NCBI GenBank assembly: GCA_023376005.1
Contig: CM042181.1
Coordinates: forward strand, 20,236,621-20,300,620
Source: Doryteuthis pealeii
Lineage: Eukaryota; Mollusca; Cephalopoda; Myopsida; Loliginidae
Direction of reading: 5' to 3'
Length of the DNA stretch: 64,000 nucleotides
Position numbers and translations under genes: made by a program. The notes beneath the pieces were generated by a model, which saw only the letters and a program-made list of their open reading frames with translations, did no database searches and was not told where the DNA came from. Shown here piece by piece: positions 1 through 9,111 of this stretch. Within the stretch, counting starts at the first letter, position 1, and the number at the start of each line of letters is the position of its first letter.

Positions 1-343
1 CATTTCAAACTCTCCCTCTCCCCTCCAGAGAAACTAACATTATATAACAAGGGGGTAGTCAAGAGAAACATAGAGGTGAGTAAAGTAAGAGATTGGTCGG
101 GTTTTGACTTAATTGACAAATTACGACTAAATAGAATCAATTAAAACAATTTTTTTAAAACATAATTCAATCCTAAGGAATAATTTAGTATAATTTTTGT
201 GTCATCAAACTAAACAGTAAAAAAGCCTTTAGGAAGGAAAAGTTGTTTAACTCCTCTTTAGTATAATAATAATATATATATATATATGTATGTATGTATG
301 TTTGTGTGTACAAGCACATGTATTAATGTATTGTTCTTGTGAA
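1..343. other. AT-rich sequence without a gene
   Basis: No coding potential or recognised repeat is visible apart from a short TA/TATG microsatellite near 270-300. It ends at the target duplication of the palindromic MITE that follows. Confidence 0.6.
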
Positions 344-351
344 CATTTTCA

Positions 352-538
352 GGTTATTTCCTATAAGTCTAACATAAACAAAGGGGAACCACTCTTGACT
401 GATAAATTATTTATTTATTTATTGATCTACTAGGAAAAAAAGTTAGGGTTTAGGGTTAGTTTAATGGGAAAATAAATAAATAATTTATCAGTCAAAAGTA
501 GTTCCCCTTTGTTTATGTTAGACTTATAGGAAATAACC
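352..538. mobile_element. Palindromic MITE, complete, with 8-bp target duplication
   Basis: The element is a near-perfect inverted repeat. It begins GGTTATTTCCTATAAG and ends with the reverse complement, with arms of about 75-80 bases that include AAAGGGGAACCACTC and a TGACTGATAAATTATTTA block. The short centre contains TTAGGGTTTAGGGTTAG. The octamer CATTTTCA lies directly on both sides (344-351 and 539-546). An 8-bp duplication is typical of hAT-like or P-like transposases; the superfamily is inferred from this length only. A second copy starts at 63825 and half a copy lies at 42134-42209, so this is a family. It carries no protein. Confidence 0.85.
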
Positions 539-546
539 CATTTTCA

Positions 547-915
547 AAGACATGTCATTTTTCAAAAATAAAAAAAAGCTATATAAAATATTATATTATT
601 TACGTCATTCCTAGAAATAGCTGTATCATTCATACGATATGGTACAGCTAAATCCGGTTTATATCAATTGTTTACGTTTATAATATACTAAAATATACCG
701 ATTACGTAGATTAACATTTTTTTAAAAAGCACTAGGATAGGCTTACCAACAGGGTTCATAATTACTGACAATTACCGATTACGTTGGCTAACATAAAAAA
801 AAAATAGGCTTGGCCTAGGTCAGATAATTACATCTAAATAATGGCTATTTCAAATCATCTTTTTTACTGGAATCAACGGTATAGGGTGAGGTATTACTGT
901 GTGTGTATGTGTATA
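547..915. other. AT-rich sequence without a gene
   Basis: No gene is seen. A 12-base motif, TACCGATTACGT, occurs twice (about 697 and 773), each time followed by a diverged GATTAAC/GGCTAAC and an A- or T-run, which suggests an old local duplication. The Helitron that follows is inserted after the A at 915. Confidence 0.5.
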
Positions 916-1530
916 TCTTATTATAATGGAGATTGTGTGTTTTTCTGTCTGTAACCAAAACTATATCACTACTCAAGTCACAATTCCCTTAGTCATTTAC
1001 GTCACATTCTCCATGATTTTATTTTCATTTAAACCTCAATTTCTAATAAAATTGTTTTACATTATTAATACTGTTAATCATATCTACAATTGAATAACAT
1101 GCAATTGTATTTATATATAGACTAAAATAGCAGTTTACAGTGTGAACAGGAAGGCTAATTTGCATATTGAAATTAAAAATGTGATTTTAATAAATATGTG
1201 CTTAGTATTATTGATTTTTAATTGTATGGTTTTATCTTAATGAATATGATCAAAAATCTCTTCAATAAATCTTAAAAGAAATCGATTAACGAGAAGAAAT
1301 AATTCTGATTTTATTCTTTACTTCCTATTTTAACTAAGTTATTAAATTAGGGAAATTTAGCAGTGAAAGACGAGAGTGATAGAAGAGTAAGTTTCAGTTG
1401 TTCTATTTTTCGATTATACACTTTATTTTTATCTGCAGTCTTATTTAATTTCATTAGCCTTTCTAATTTAATATATTTTATTACATTAAAACTTAAATAC
1501 TTGCACCCAGAGGGTGCATATATTTACTAG
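916..1530 (+). mobile_element. Non-autonomous Helitron A, complete
   Basis: The 615-base element starts with TCTTATTATAATGG and ends with the hairpin GCACCC-AGA-GGGTGC, nine bases of spacer and CTAG. It sits between an A (915) and a T (1531), the usual Helitron target. The family hallmarks seen are the 5' TC, a 3' hairpin about ten bases from CTRR, and no terminal inverted repeat or target duplication. It has no Rep/helicase gene, so it would depend on a partner elsewhere. Two related copies, at 45888-46543 and 47369-48016, have the same termini. The short open frame across its 5' end is chance. Confidence 0.85.
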
Positions 1531-1534
1531 TATA

Positions 1535-1742
1535 TCTAATATATAAAGGAGAGATTTTGGTATGTACGTGTCGACGTATAACTCCAAAACGGGAGGTCAC
1601 TCAGATTTAAAATCTTGCATACACCTTGATATTGTTTAACTAAGAAACACTCCAAATTTGGTTATTAATTTTTACTGATTAGGGGATATAATTAATTAAT
1701 TAAACCAAAATCAAGCGATTTTTTGAAATCTATAAAATAGCT
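1535..1742 (+). mobile_element. Helitron 5' terminus (second family)
   Basis: Starts TCTAATATATAAAGGAG directly after an A, four bases downstream of Helitron A, and continues with GTATGTACGTG and a block matching the reverse complement of 2925-3112. Similarity to that copy ends near 1742. I cannot place a 3' end with hairpin and CTRR for this copy, so it is a 5' fragment or a longer element with an unrecognised end. Confidence 0.6.
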
Positions 1743-1985
1743 GCTACTGCTGATATTCCAGCTACAATCAGCAGGCACACACCACCCTGCTGCCCGTCCG
1801 TATGTACACTCAATTTCTACTGCGTTGTTGAATGCATTTGTATTTTGACCATTTTAAGTTCAAATATCAAGAAGGCCGTTTTTCTTTGTATATTTAAATA
1901 TTTTATAATTTTTGTATTATTATATTTTATTATATTTAGAATAATAATAAATATAATACATGTGTACATGAACAAACTCCTGGCC

Positions 1986-2619
1986 GAAACATGTGTTGGT
2001 AACTCAAATTAAATCAATTTTATCCATTCAACATTTTCTTTCCTTTATTTATTTATCCTTTCAACATATTGTCAGATTCATTTCCATTTTACAACTTACA
2101 TATGTGTGTGTGTGTATATGTATATATATATATATATATATGTGTGGTGTGAAATTGGAAATGAATCCGACAATATGAGGAAAAATGAATAAAGAAAGAA
2201 AGAACAGAATGGATAATAAAAGATGAATTTAATCAATATCACTTACACATGTGTTTCGGTCAGTTCAACTGTGTGAAAATATTTCGCACACATAAAATAA
2301 CACTTTATTTTTGCAATACAAAATTATTTTCTACCATAACCCCTAGAAAAATCAAATAGCCAAATTCTAACAGTCTATTTCAGCATTCCAAATGTGATTT
2401 AATTCTCTTCAGACATTTCCAAAAATTCTCCATTTTTTTTCCCCCAACAAATTTTTTCATTCAAAATAAAATTTCACTCTAATGAAAGTCGAATCTTTTC
2501 TGTGTGCGAAATATTTTCACACAGATGAACTGACGAAACACATGTGTAAGTGATATTGATTAAATTTATCTTTTATTATCCATTCTGTTCTTTCTTTTCT
2601 TTATTCATTCTTCCTCATA
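1986..2619. repeat. Foldback repeat with three related segments
   Basis: Segments 2176-2292 and 2501-2619 are inverted copies of each other (about 117 bases, few mismatches) separated by about 208 bases. They include ACACATGTGT, TGATATTGATTAAATT and CATTCTGTTCTTTC. A third, more diverged copy on the plus strand lies at about 1986-2100, so the locus could fold as two alternative hairpins. A TG/TA microsatellite lies at 2102-2143 between the first two. No transposase and no clear target duplication are seen. Confidence 0.7.
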
Positions 2620-2768
2620 TATATATAGTATCCAATTGCCGTTTTAACTTTTCCATTGCAGTGGCATCAGTAAATAATCCAGAAGTGTTCAATATATTAA
2701 AAACATAGAGCCGTTATAATAATAAATATATTATTATTAGAACAATAGAAATTAGAAATATATTATTA

Positions 2769-3112
2769 CTAGCAAAAGTACCCGGTCCATGAGAAAACAG
2801 GAGTTTGGGAGAAAATAAGAGGAAAATGATTTATCAATTTTTTTTAAATTGCCGAGAATCTGTATAATAGAATGTTTGTTTTAGGTTTTTTCCATTTTGT
2901 TTACAATTAAGATGTTATTTTTTAAAATACATTTGATTTTTGTTTAATTGATTAATTATATCCCTTAATCAGTAGAGATCAATAACCAAATTTGGTGTGT
3001 TTCTTAGTTATAGGGTTATTAATGTGTATGCAAGATTTCTAATCTGAGTGACCTCCCGTTTTGGAGTTATACGTCAACACGTACATACCAAACATCCTTT
3101 TATATATATAGA
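2769..3112 (-). mobile_element. Short non-autonomous Helitron D
   Basis: Read on the minus strand, it starts TCTATATATATAAAAGGATG after an A and ends in TTTTGCTAG followed by T, with a GACCGGGTAC stretch just before the end that could form a weak hairpin. The first 190 bases match 1535-1742 in the opposite orientation. Length is 344 bases. The 5' end is convincing; the 3' end is less so because the hairpin is poor. Confidence 0.65.
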
Positions 3113-3800
3113 TTATAAAAATAAAGGGTCTACCATGGTTTCAATCAAATTAAAATGATTTCTTCAGGACCCTACCCTACATTAACTAAGTCGATGTAAT
3201 TCCTTAGTTAAATTTTTGGATATATATATATATCTCTCTTTTAAGTGGCTTTGGCATTAAATAACCCGTAAAGGCTGATATCCCATTAAATAAGGATACT
3301 TGTCTAAACAGTTAACTGTCTAAACCAATTGTAAATTTTTATTTTTATTTATTTTATTTTTTTCCAGCCTTTCCTGCAGTGACCACAACTCGTCAGAAAT
3401 ACCGTGTGTTAGGGAACAGCCTGAATGTCCACGTTGTGTCGACCCTCATCAAACTGCTTGTATTCACAAGCCCTGACATCCGAACGGACTCATGACCGGA
3501 CAAAACTGATCTTGAAGCCAAACCCCCCAAAAATCCTGACACTACGGTTTCCCTAGTCTCTCCCCAACCTCAACCTCCTCAAAATTGTCCTCACACTTTG
3601 TGATCGTCACCATTCAACAGAGGATTGCCGACACGTGTTATTGTCGGAAGGGGGTACAGTTTTCTTTTTGTTATTTTATTTTGTTTTTGTTTTTATTTTT
3701 TAAATCCACCTGTTTGGTACCCGATTTTCTGTGCGGTGATCGCTTGATGGAATATCTTATAACTTCCTGCTGGCTGATAATAACCTTACAGACTTTATTT
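3113..3800. other. Sequence without a supported gene; isolated SINE tail
   Basis: A copy of the common SINE tail is visible at about 3245-3295 (GGCATTAAATAACCC). From about 3365 to 3640 the sequence is more GC-rich and not obviously repetitive, but both strands are broken by stops and I see no protein family. A pyrimidine run ending TTTTTTTCCAG at 3366 looks like a splice acceptor but has no support. Confidence 0.5.
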
Positions 3801-3804
3801 TAAT

Positions 3805-3807
3805 TTG

Positions 3808-3846
<39 letters not shown>

Positions 3847-3989
3847 TGGTAAAAAATGTATAACAGGTTTTTAAAGAAAAAGTTAATTTTAAATTTTAGA
3901 GATTGAAATTGTGTAATATAAATCATCCGTAACTTTTTAAATTTTTTTTTAATTTGGCTATATATAATTTATTTCCTAATTTGGATATC

Positions 3990-4026
<37 letters not shown>

Positions 4027-4035
4027 TATCTTTTT

Positions 4036-4070
<35 letters not shown>

Positions 4071-4347
4071 GGATATATATATAATTTCCTAATTTGGATA
4101 TATATATTATATAATCTTTTTTTTTTTTTTTTTCTTTTTTTTTTTTTGGGATATATATAATTTATTTCCTGATTTGGCTATATATATATATATATATATA
4201 TTGTATATACCTTCTTTTTCTTTTTTTTTTTTTTTTTTAATTTTGGATATATATAGATATAACTTATTTCCTAATTTGGCTATATATATATATATAATGT
4301 TTTTTTTGTTTTGTTTTTTTTTCAATTTCTCTCAGTCTCTCATTCTT

Positions 4348-4393
<46 letters not shown>

Positions 4394-4501
4394 TCGGCTA
4401 TATATATAATATATATATTATTGTTGGACTTGGTTTGAAAATTGCATTGGTGAGAAACTGTCAATTACCAAGTGGCATTGGCTTAGTCTTTGCTATCTTA
4501 A

Positions 4502-4541
<40 letters not shown>

Positions 4542-4650
4542 TAATAAATTTTTATGATAAAAAAATCTAGAATAAGTTCATCTAACATTTTAGAGACTAA
4601 AATTGAATAATTTCAAATACATCTTTTTATTTTTTTAAATTTTTTGTGTG

Positions 4651-4697
<47 letters not shown>

Positions 4698-4760
4698 ATT
4701 TTTTTATTTTTTTTTTTTTATTTATTTATTTAAATTTTTTTTTTTTTTTTTTTTTGCCTA
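3805..4760. repeat. (TA)n and poly-T microsatellite cluster
   Basis: At least six imperfect copies of a unit that alternates a TA run, TTATTTCCTAATTTGG and a T run. Longer TA tracts lie near 3810, 3992, 4185, 4355, 4504 and 4656. The apparent Tyr/Ile/Phe-rich or Lys-rich frames here are low-complexity artefacts. Confidence 0.85.
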
Positions 4761-5024
4761 CTTGGCCCTCATCAATAAGTCAGTTAAAATGTCTAATTAA
4801 AAAAGGTCAAATTCTAAAATAAAAGTTGCGAGAGAAGGAAAAAAACAACAATCAAATAAAAAGGGGAAAAGAATGGGTGACCGCAACTTATAAGAGTAGG
4901 AGGTGCGAAAACAAAACCTGATTTTTATTTTTTGAATCTAGTGTTTATGTAATCCTTTGTCATTTTAAGTCTTTACTTACTACCAGAACAAAAGGATTCT
5001 TCAAAGAATGTCTCCTCTTTCTCA
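4761..5024. other. No feature recognised
   Basis: AT-rich sequence between the microsatellite cluster and the first 5S-derived SINE fragment. No coding or repeat signature is seen. Confidence 0.4.
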
Positions 5025-5133
5025 TAGATGGGTGGCCATTTAAGCAACGGCAATTACTGTAAGAAACCGAATATCAAAATGACTTGATTTGGCATTAAAT
5101 GACCCAAAAAGGGTTGATATGCCACAAAACAAC
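5025..5133 (+). mobile_element. 5S-derived SINE, 5'-truncated copy
   Basis: Begins within the 5S box C region (TAGATGGGTGG) and then repeats the body and tail of the longer copy at 5290-5470: AAGCAACGGCA, CCGAATATCAAAATGACTTG, and the tail GGCATTAAATGACCC...GGTTGATATGCC. 5' truncation is normal for reverse-transcribed SINEs. Confidence 0.65.
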
Positions 5134-5289
5134 CAACAAGCATATTTCTCGCTGTTGCTTTCATCTTCAATTTAAAAATATAGAATGGCCAATTAATGGG
5201 GTATCAGTTTATAACTTGTTAGAATAGAAAATGGAACCCTCATTTTATGATCACATTCAATTTTCTTGAGTACTGATTCCCAACAAGAA

Positions 5290-5470
5290 TGATTATAGTC
5301 AAATCACGCTGGTTCATGCTAGATCAATAAAGTTAAGCAGTGATGAGCCTATTCAATACTTAGATGGGTGACCATTTAAGCAACGGCAGTTACTGTAAGA
5401 AACCGAATATCAAAATGACTTGATATGGCATTAAATGACCCGAAAAGGGTTGATATGCAGTGAAACAAAA
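5290..5470 (+). mobile_element. 5S-rRNA-derived SINE
   Basis: The 5' part resembles metazoan 5S rRNA in order and spacing: ATCACGCTGG, then GATCAATAAAGTTAAGCAG (internal promoter box A region), then TACTTAGATGGGTGACC (box C). About 45 bases that are not 5S-like follow, then the tail GGCATTAAATGACCC with AGGGTTGATATGC. The 5S part has gaps and changes, so it is not a functional 5S gene. SINEs with 5S-type promoters (SINE3 class) are known from other animals; this assignment rests on visual similarity. The same tail ends the tRNA-derived SINE at 10535-10785. Confidence 0.7.
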
Positions 5471-5544
5471 CAAGCAGCCAAATCTGTTTCTCATCGTAGC
5501 CTTTTCTTTTAAGTCTGCTAGAGTAAACAGCTGAGGGCGGGAAT

Positions 5545-6215
5545 GTTCAGTGGCCATGCCCTGCTGATCCGTGGCTCTGGGGTGTCATTATCAATTATAC
5601 CTGGCAGACGGTCGGTTTGAGAATCCGTAACTCTGAGAGGTGAATGTTCAGTGGCCACGCCCTGCTCATCCGTAACACTTGAGGTATCCTTATTAATTAT
5701 ATACCTTTTGGATTGAGGAGAGGATGTCCGGTGCTCTGCCCCGCTGATCCGTAATTCTGGGGCGTGAATGTTTATTGTCGTCAATGCCCCCCGCTGATCC
5801 ATAACTCTCGGGAGTGTAGGATCACAGCCAATGCCTTGTCGATCCGTAACTCTTGGGGAGGAGGGAGAGGTGAATGTTCAGTGCCATGCCCTCCCCTGCC
5901 GATCCGTAACTGGGAAGAAGGTGGGGGAAGGTTCAGTGCCATGCCCTCCCCTGCCGATCCGTAACTCTGGGAAGGAGGGAGGGGTGAATGTTCAGTGCCC
6001 TGCCCTGCCGATCCGTAAATTCTGGAGAGTGAATGTTCAGTGCCATGCCCTGTCGATCCGTAACTCTGGGGGAGGGGGAGGGGGGGTAAATATTATTCAG
6101 TGCTCTGCCCTGTTGATCCATAACTCTGGATTACCATTATCAATTATTATATATACCCAGCACACAGTCGGATCAACAAGTCGATTATAACCGGCAGGTA
6201 GACTGCCGATCCGTA
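5545..6215 (+). repeat. GATCCGTAA minisatellite, block 1
   Basis: About a dozen degenerate units of roughly 45-65 bases, each with a CTGCCGATCCGTAACTCTGG-type core, a GGAG block and GTGAATGTTCAGTGCC. Unit length varies, and some units carry an insertion with ATTATCAATTAT. On the minus strand the units translate to a Met-Asp-Gln-Gln-Gly-type repeat, but length changes break the frame, so no protein is proposed. Confidence 0.8.
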
Positions 6216-6304
6216 AGTCTGAGGAGATTTTGGATTTCCCTGTAAATATGTTGGCCTTTTTTTCTTTTTTTTTTTTTTTTTTAAATGCATCAGTTTCCAC
6301 CTCT

Positions 6305-6470
6305 ACTGCATATTACGTATGACATCGCTTTCTGTAGATGAGATATTACTACCTAAGTATGTGAATTGGTTTACTAATTTCTGAGGTTTGCCATCGAATG
6401 TCGTGGAGGACACTCCAACTTGTTTAAAACACATGAACTCAGTTTTATTGGAGTTCATATTCTTCTCCAA
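6305..6470 (-). pseudogene. Non-LTR retrotransposon ORF2 fragment
   Basis: The minus strand encodes a short stretch including NSNKTEFMCFKQ and VNQFTYLGSNISSTE, a conserved part downstream of the reverse transcriptase core in an invertebrate LINE family. It directly follows the end of a separate piece (6475-6700) that in an intact element would lie downstream of it. This shows the junction of two partial copies rather than one element. Confidence 0.65.
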
Positions 6471-6474
6471 GCGC

Positions 6475-6700
6475 TTCATTAGAATCCAAGTGGTTCAGCC
6501 ATACAGTAGTACTGACATGGCTATGGCTTGGAAGAATTTTCATTTTATCTTATCAATGAGATAAGATTTCCATATGATCGATAATCTATAACGGTCCAAG
6601 GCTTTCCTATGCATATATTGACATCGTTTTCTATAGATGAGATATTACTACCAAGGTATGTGAACTGTTCTACTGATTTTAGAGGTTTGAACCAATACCA
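6475..6700 (-). pseudogene. Non-LTR retrotransposon ORF2 fragment, second copy
   Basis: The minus strand reads FTYLGSNISS-like sequence, then FFQAMAMSVLLYG, a stop, TTWILMKRLEK. The stop replaces a Cys seen in the copy at 6945-7800 (LLYGCTIWTL). This is a decayed C-terminal segment of the same LINE family. Confidence 0.65.
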
Positions 6701-6897
6701 ACAGTGTCTTGTGACTGATAGATTTTACCAGCATTTTAGCATTTTTTTTTCGTAGTTTTTTTATTTATGTTGTTATTTGTTTTAATTTCTCTTTTTGTAT
6801 CTTTCCGTTTCCTATTTTATTTCAATTTTGGGATCTTCTTTTCGGAATACTGTGGTCCGCCCTGTGTTGACAAATCCGAACTCTTTCCAAAGCCTTT

Positions 6898-6933
<36 letters not shown>

Positions 6934-6944
6934 TTCTGCATTTT
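6701..6944. other. T-rich sequence, no gene
   Basis: Contains a T-run of about 30 bases near 6900-6930. The two overlapping open frames here are Phe-rich and explained by the T runs. Confidence 0.5.
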
Positions 6945-7800
6945 GTTATGTACTGGCATCAGTTCGTGTTGTCAGCACGGATTCCCATGACTTTTTCTCG
7001 CCAACCGTCCCTATCGGTCAATGCCCCCTGGCAAGTCTTCTACACGGCATCCAGAATCCATACAGATCTGATCAAAGTCTTTGCTGGTTGGCCTAACACT
7101 GATGTGTCCATGTTTAGATGATTCCCATAATTCTTCCTTGCCAACCATCACTATCGGTCATTGCAGCTGGCAGGTCTTCTGCACAGCATCCAGAATCTGC
7201 ACAAAGTTTATTGATGTAAATCTTTGCTGATCAGCCTATATTGGTGTGTTCATGTGTAAATGTCCATTTGAGAACATCACTGATGAGTTCATCCTTGCTT
7301 CTCCAAGTGTCCAGTATGTCTTGTTTGTCTCGCTTGAATGGTTTGTGTGATAGGAGGCAAGTGGCCATACAGTTGTTTTCTTTTGGGTTGCTGCTTCCAA
7401 GATTAGCTCAATACAACATGCAAGATCCTTGTGTAGCTTCCATCTGCCCTTTTCTCTAAGCACTTTGTTAGAGTCCAGATGGTGCAGCCATACAGTAGCA
7501 CTGATACAGCTATGGCTTGGAAGAATTCTTGCTTTATCATATGAGTGATATCAGATTTCCATATGATCGATAATCTATCTATAGCAATCCATACCTTTCC
7601 TGTGCGTGTATTGACATCGCTTTCTGTAGATGAGATATTACTACCTATGTATGTGAACTGGTCTACTGATTTTAGAGGCTTACCATCCTGTGTGGAGATG
7701 TCTCCATCTCGTTTGAAAAATATGAACTCGGTTTTTTGGCCACTCTCGGGAAGTTGGAGAGCTCATCAGATACTTCGGATGGGAGCTATGGGAGGACGTT
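6945..7800 (-). pseudogene. Non-LTR retrotransposon ORF2 3' part
   Basis: From about 7730 leftward the minus strand encodes, with frameshifts and stops, DGKPLKSVDQFTYIGSNISS, WKSDI, FFQAIAVSVLLYGCTIWTL, EKRADGSYTRMLHVV, SWKQQPKRKQLYGHLPPIT, and then a tail ending in residues like ILDAVQKTCQLQ. This is the post-RT C-terminal region of an RTE/jockey-like LINE family common in molluscs (assignment by motif memory). The last 200 bases are tandemly repeated (6945-7110 and 7100-7215), giving two copies of the C-terminal block. No catalytic RT motif is present, so it is a 5'-truncated dead copy. Confidence 0.7.
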
Positions 7801-7804
7801 AGCA

Positions 7805-8665
7805 AGTCTGATCCGTAAATGAGGAGTGAATGTTCAGTACCCTGCCCTGCCGATCCGTAATTCCGAGGAATGTTGTTTGATACCCTGCCCTGCTGATCCT
7901 TAACTCCGAGGAGTGAATATTCAATACCCTCTCCTGCTGATCCGTTACCGAGGTGGGAATATTCAATACCATACCCGGTTGATCCACAGCTCTGAGGAGT
8001 AGATATTTAATACCCTGCCCTTCTGATCCATAACACCAAAAAGGGAATATTCAATACCCTGCCCTGCTGATCCGTAAAACTGAGGAGTGAATATTCGATG
8101 CCCTGCTGATCCGTAAATTCTGAGGAGTGTATGTCCAATACACCATGCCCTGCTGATCCATAAACCCGGTGTGAATATTTCATACCCTTTCCTGCTGATC
8201 CGTTACACAACGAGGAGTGAGTATTCAATACCTTGCCCTGCTGATCCATTCCGATCCGAGGAGTGAATATTCAATACCTTGCCCTGCTGATCCATACCGA
8301 TCCGAGGAGTGAATATTCAATACCCTGCCCTGCTGATCCGTAAATTCTGAGGAGTGTATGTTCAATACGCCATGCCCTGCTGATCTATAAACCCAGTGTG
8401 AATATTTCATACCCTTTCCTCCTGCTGATCCGTTACACCGAGGAGTTGAGCATTCAATACCTTGCCCTGCTGATCCATGCTGATCCGAAGAGTGAATATT
8501 CAATACCCCATGCCCTGCTGATCCATAAACCCGGTGTGAATATTTTATACCCTTTCCTCTTGCTGATCCGTAACCCCTGAGGGATCATTAACAATTACCA
8601 CCCGGCGAATAGTCGGACTGAGGAGTGAATATTCAATGCCGTGTTTTTCCGATCCATGAGTCTAA
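7805..8665 (+). repeat. GATCCGTAA minisatellite, block 2
   Basis: About sixteen units with the core GCCCTGCTGATCCGTAA, GAGGAGTGAATATTCAATAC. Many units are close to 50-60 bases and some pairs form a longer period (for example 8095-8270 resembles 8330-8510). It continues the family of block 1 on the other side of the LINE pieces. Confidence 0.8.
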
Positions 8666-8900
8666 AGATTCTTTAATAAAATCTTTAAAAATCTTTCCTG
8701 ACTTTAGTATTGAATTATTCCCTGACTTCATGTCCACCCTGCTTCTTTTTTTTTTTTTTTTTTTTTTTTTTCCCCTACTTGTGTCAATACTGTTTTTACA
8801 ATGTTGATTACATCCTGGTTTAAACTGGCAAGGGTTCTCCAAGCAAGTGAAAGTCACACAACCTCCCCTCTAGGGGAGAAATGGATAGGATATATATTAA

Positions 8901-9107
8901 CCCTTTATCTACCACTGCCATCCGCAACAGCCATTTGTACAGGACTAAACTACAAAGTTGACTGCCATTAGACGCTTACAATATCCTGGATGCAAACGAT
9001 CGGGAATTCCAACTTGGCTATTCAGTCTAAACCATTTTCCTGGGCTTTTTTGAGCTGTCCAGCATTTTGATCATCTAGCAGTCTGAGGCGCTCTGCTAGA
9101 TAAAGGG
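8901..9107. mobile_element. piggyBac-type MITE with TTAA target sites
   Basis: 207 bases bounded by CCCTTTATCTA and TAGATAAAGGG, each flanked by TTAA (8897-8900 and 9108-9111). TTAA duplication with CCC...GGG ends is the hallmark of piggyBac transposition. The interior has no coding capacity. Confidence 0.85.
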
Positions 9108-9111
9108 TTAA

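Noticed and set aside
436..460. Interstitial telomere repeat
   Set aside because: Only two to three TTAGGG-like units, confined to the MITE loop.
899..1093. 64-residue frame
   Set aside because: Lies within the non-coding Helitron A and is not conserved in copies B and C.
3954..4557. Tyr/Ile/Phe-rich open frames
   Set aside because: Produced by (TA)n and T-runs; no start context or conserved domain.
5290..5400. Functional 5S rRNA gene
   Set aside because: Deletions and many changes, and it carries a SINE tail.
5518..8503. Repeat protein with Met-Asp-Gln-Gln-Gly units on the minus strand
   Set aside because: Unit lengths are not multiples of three, and frames switch every few units.
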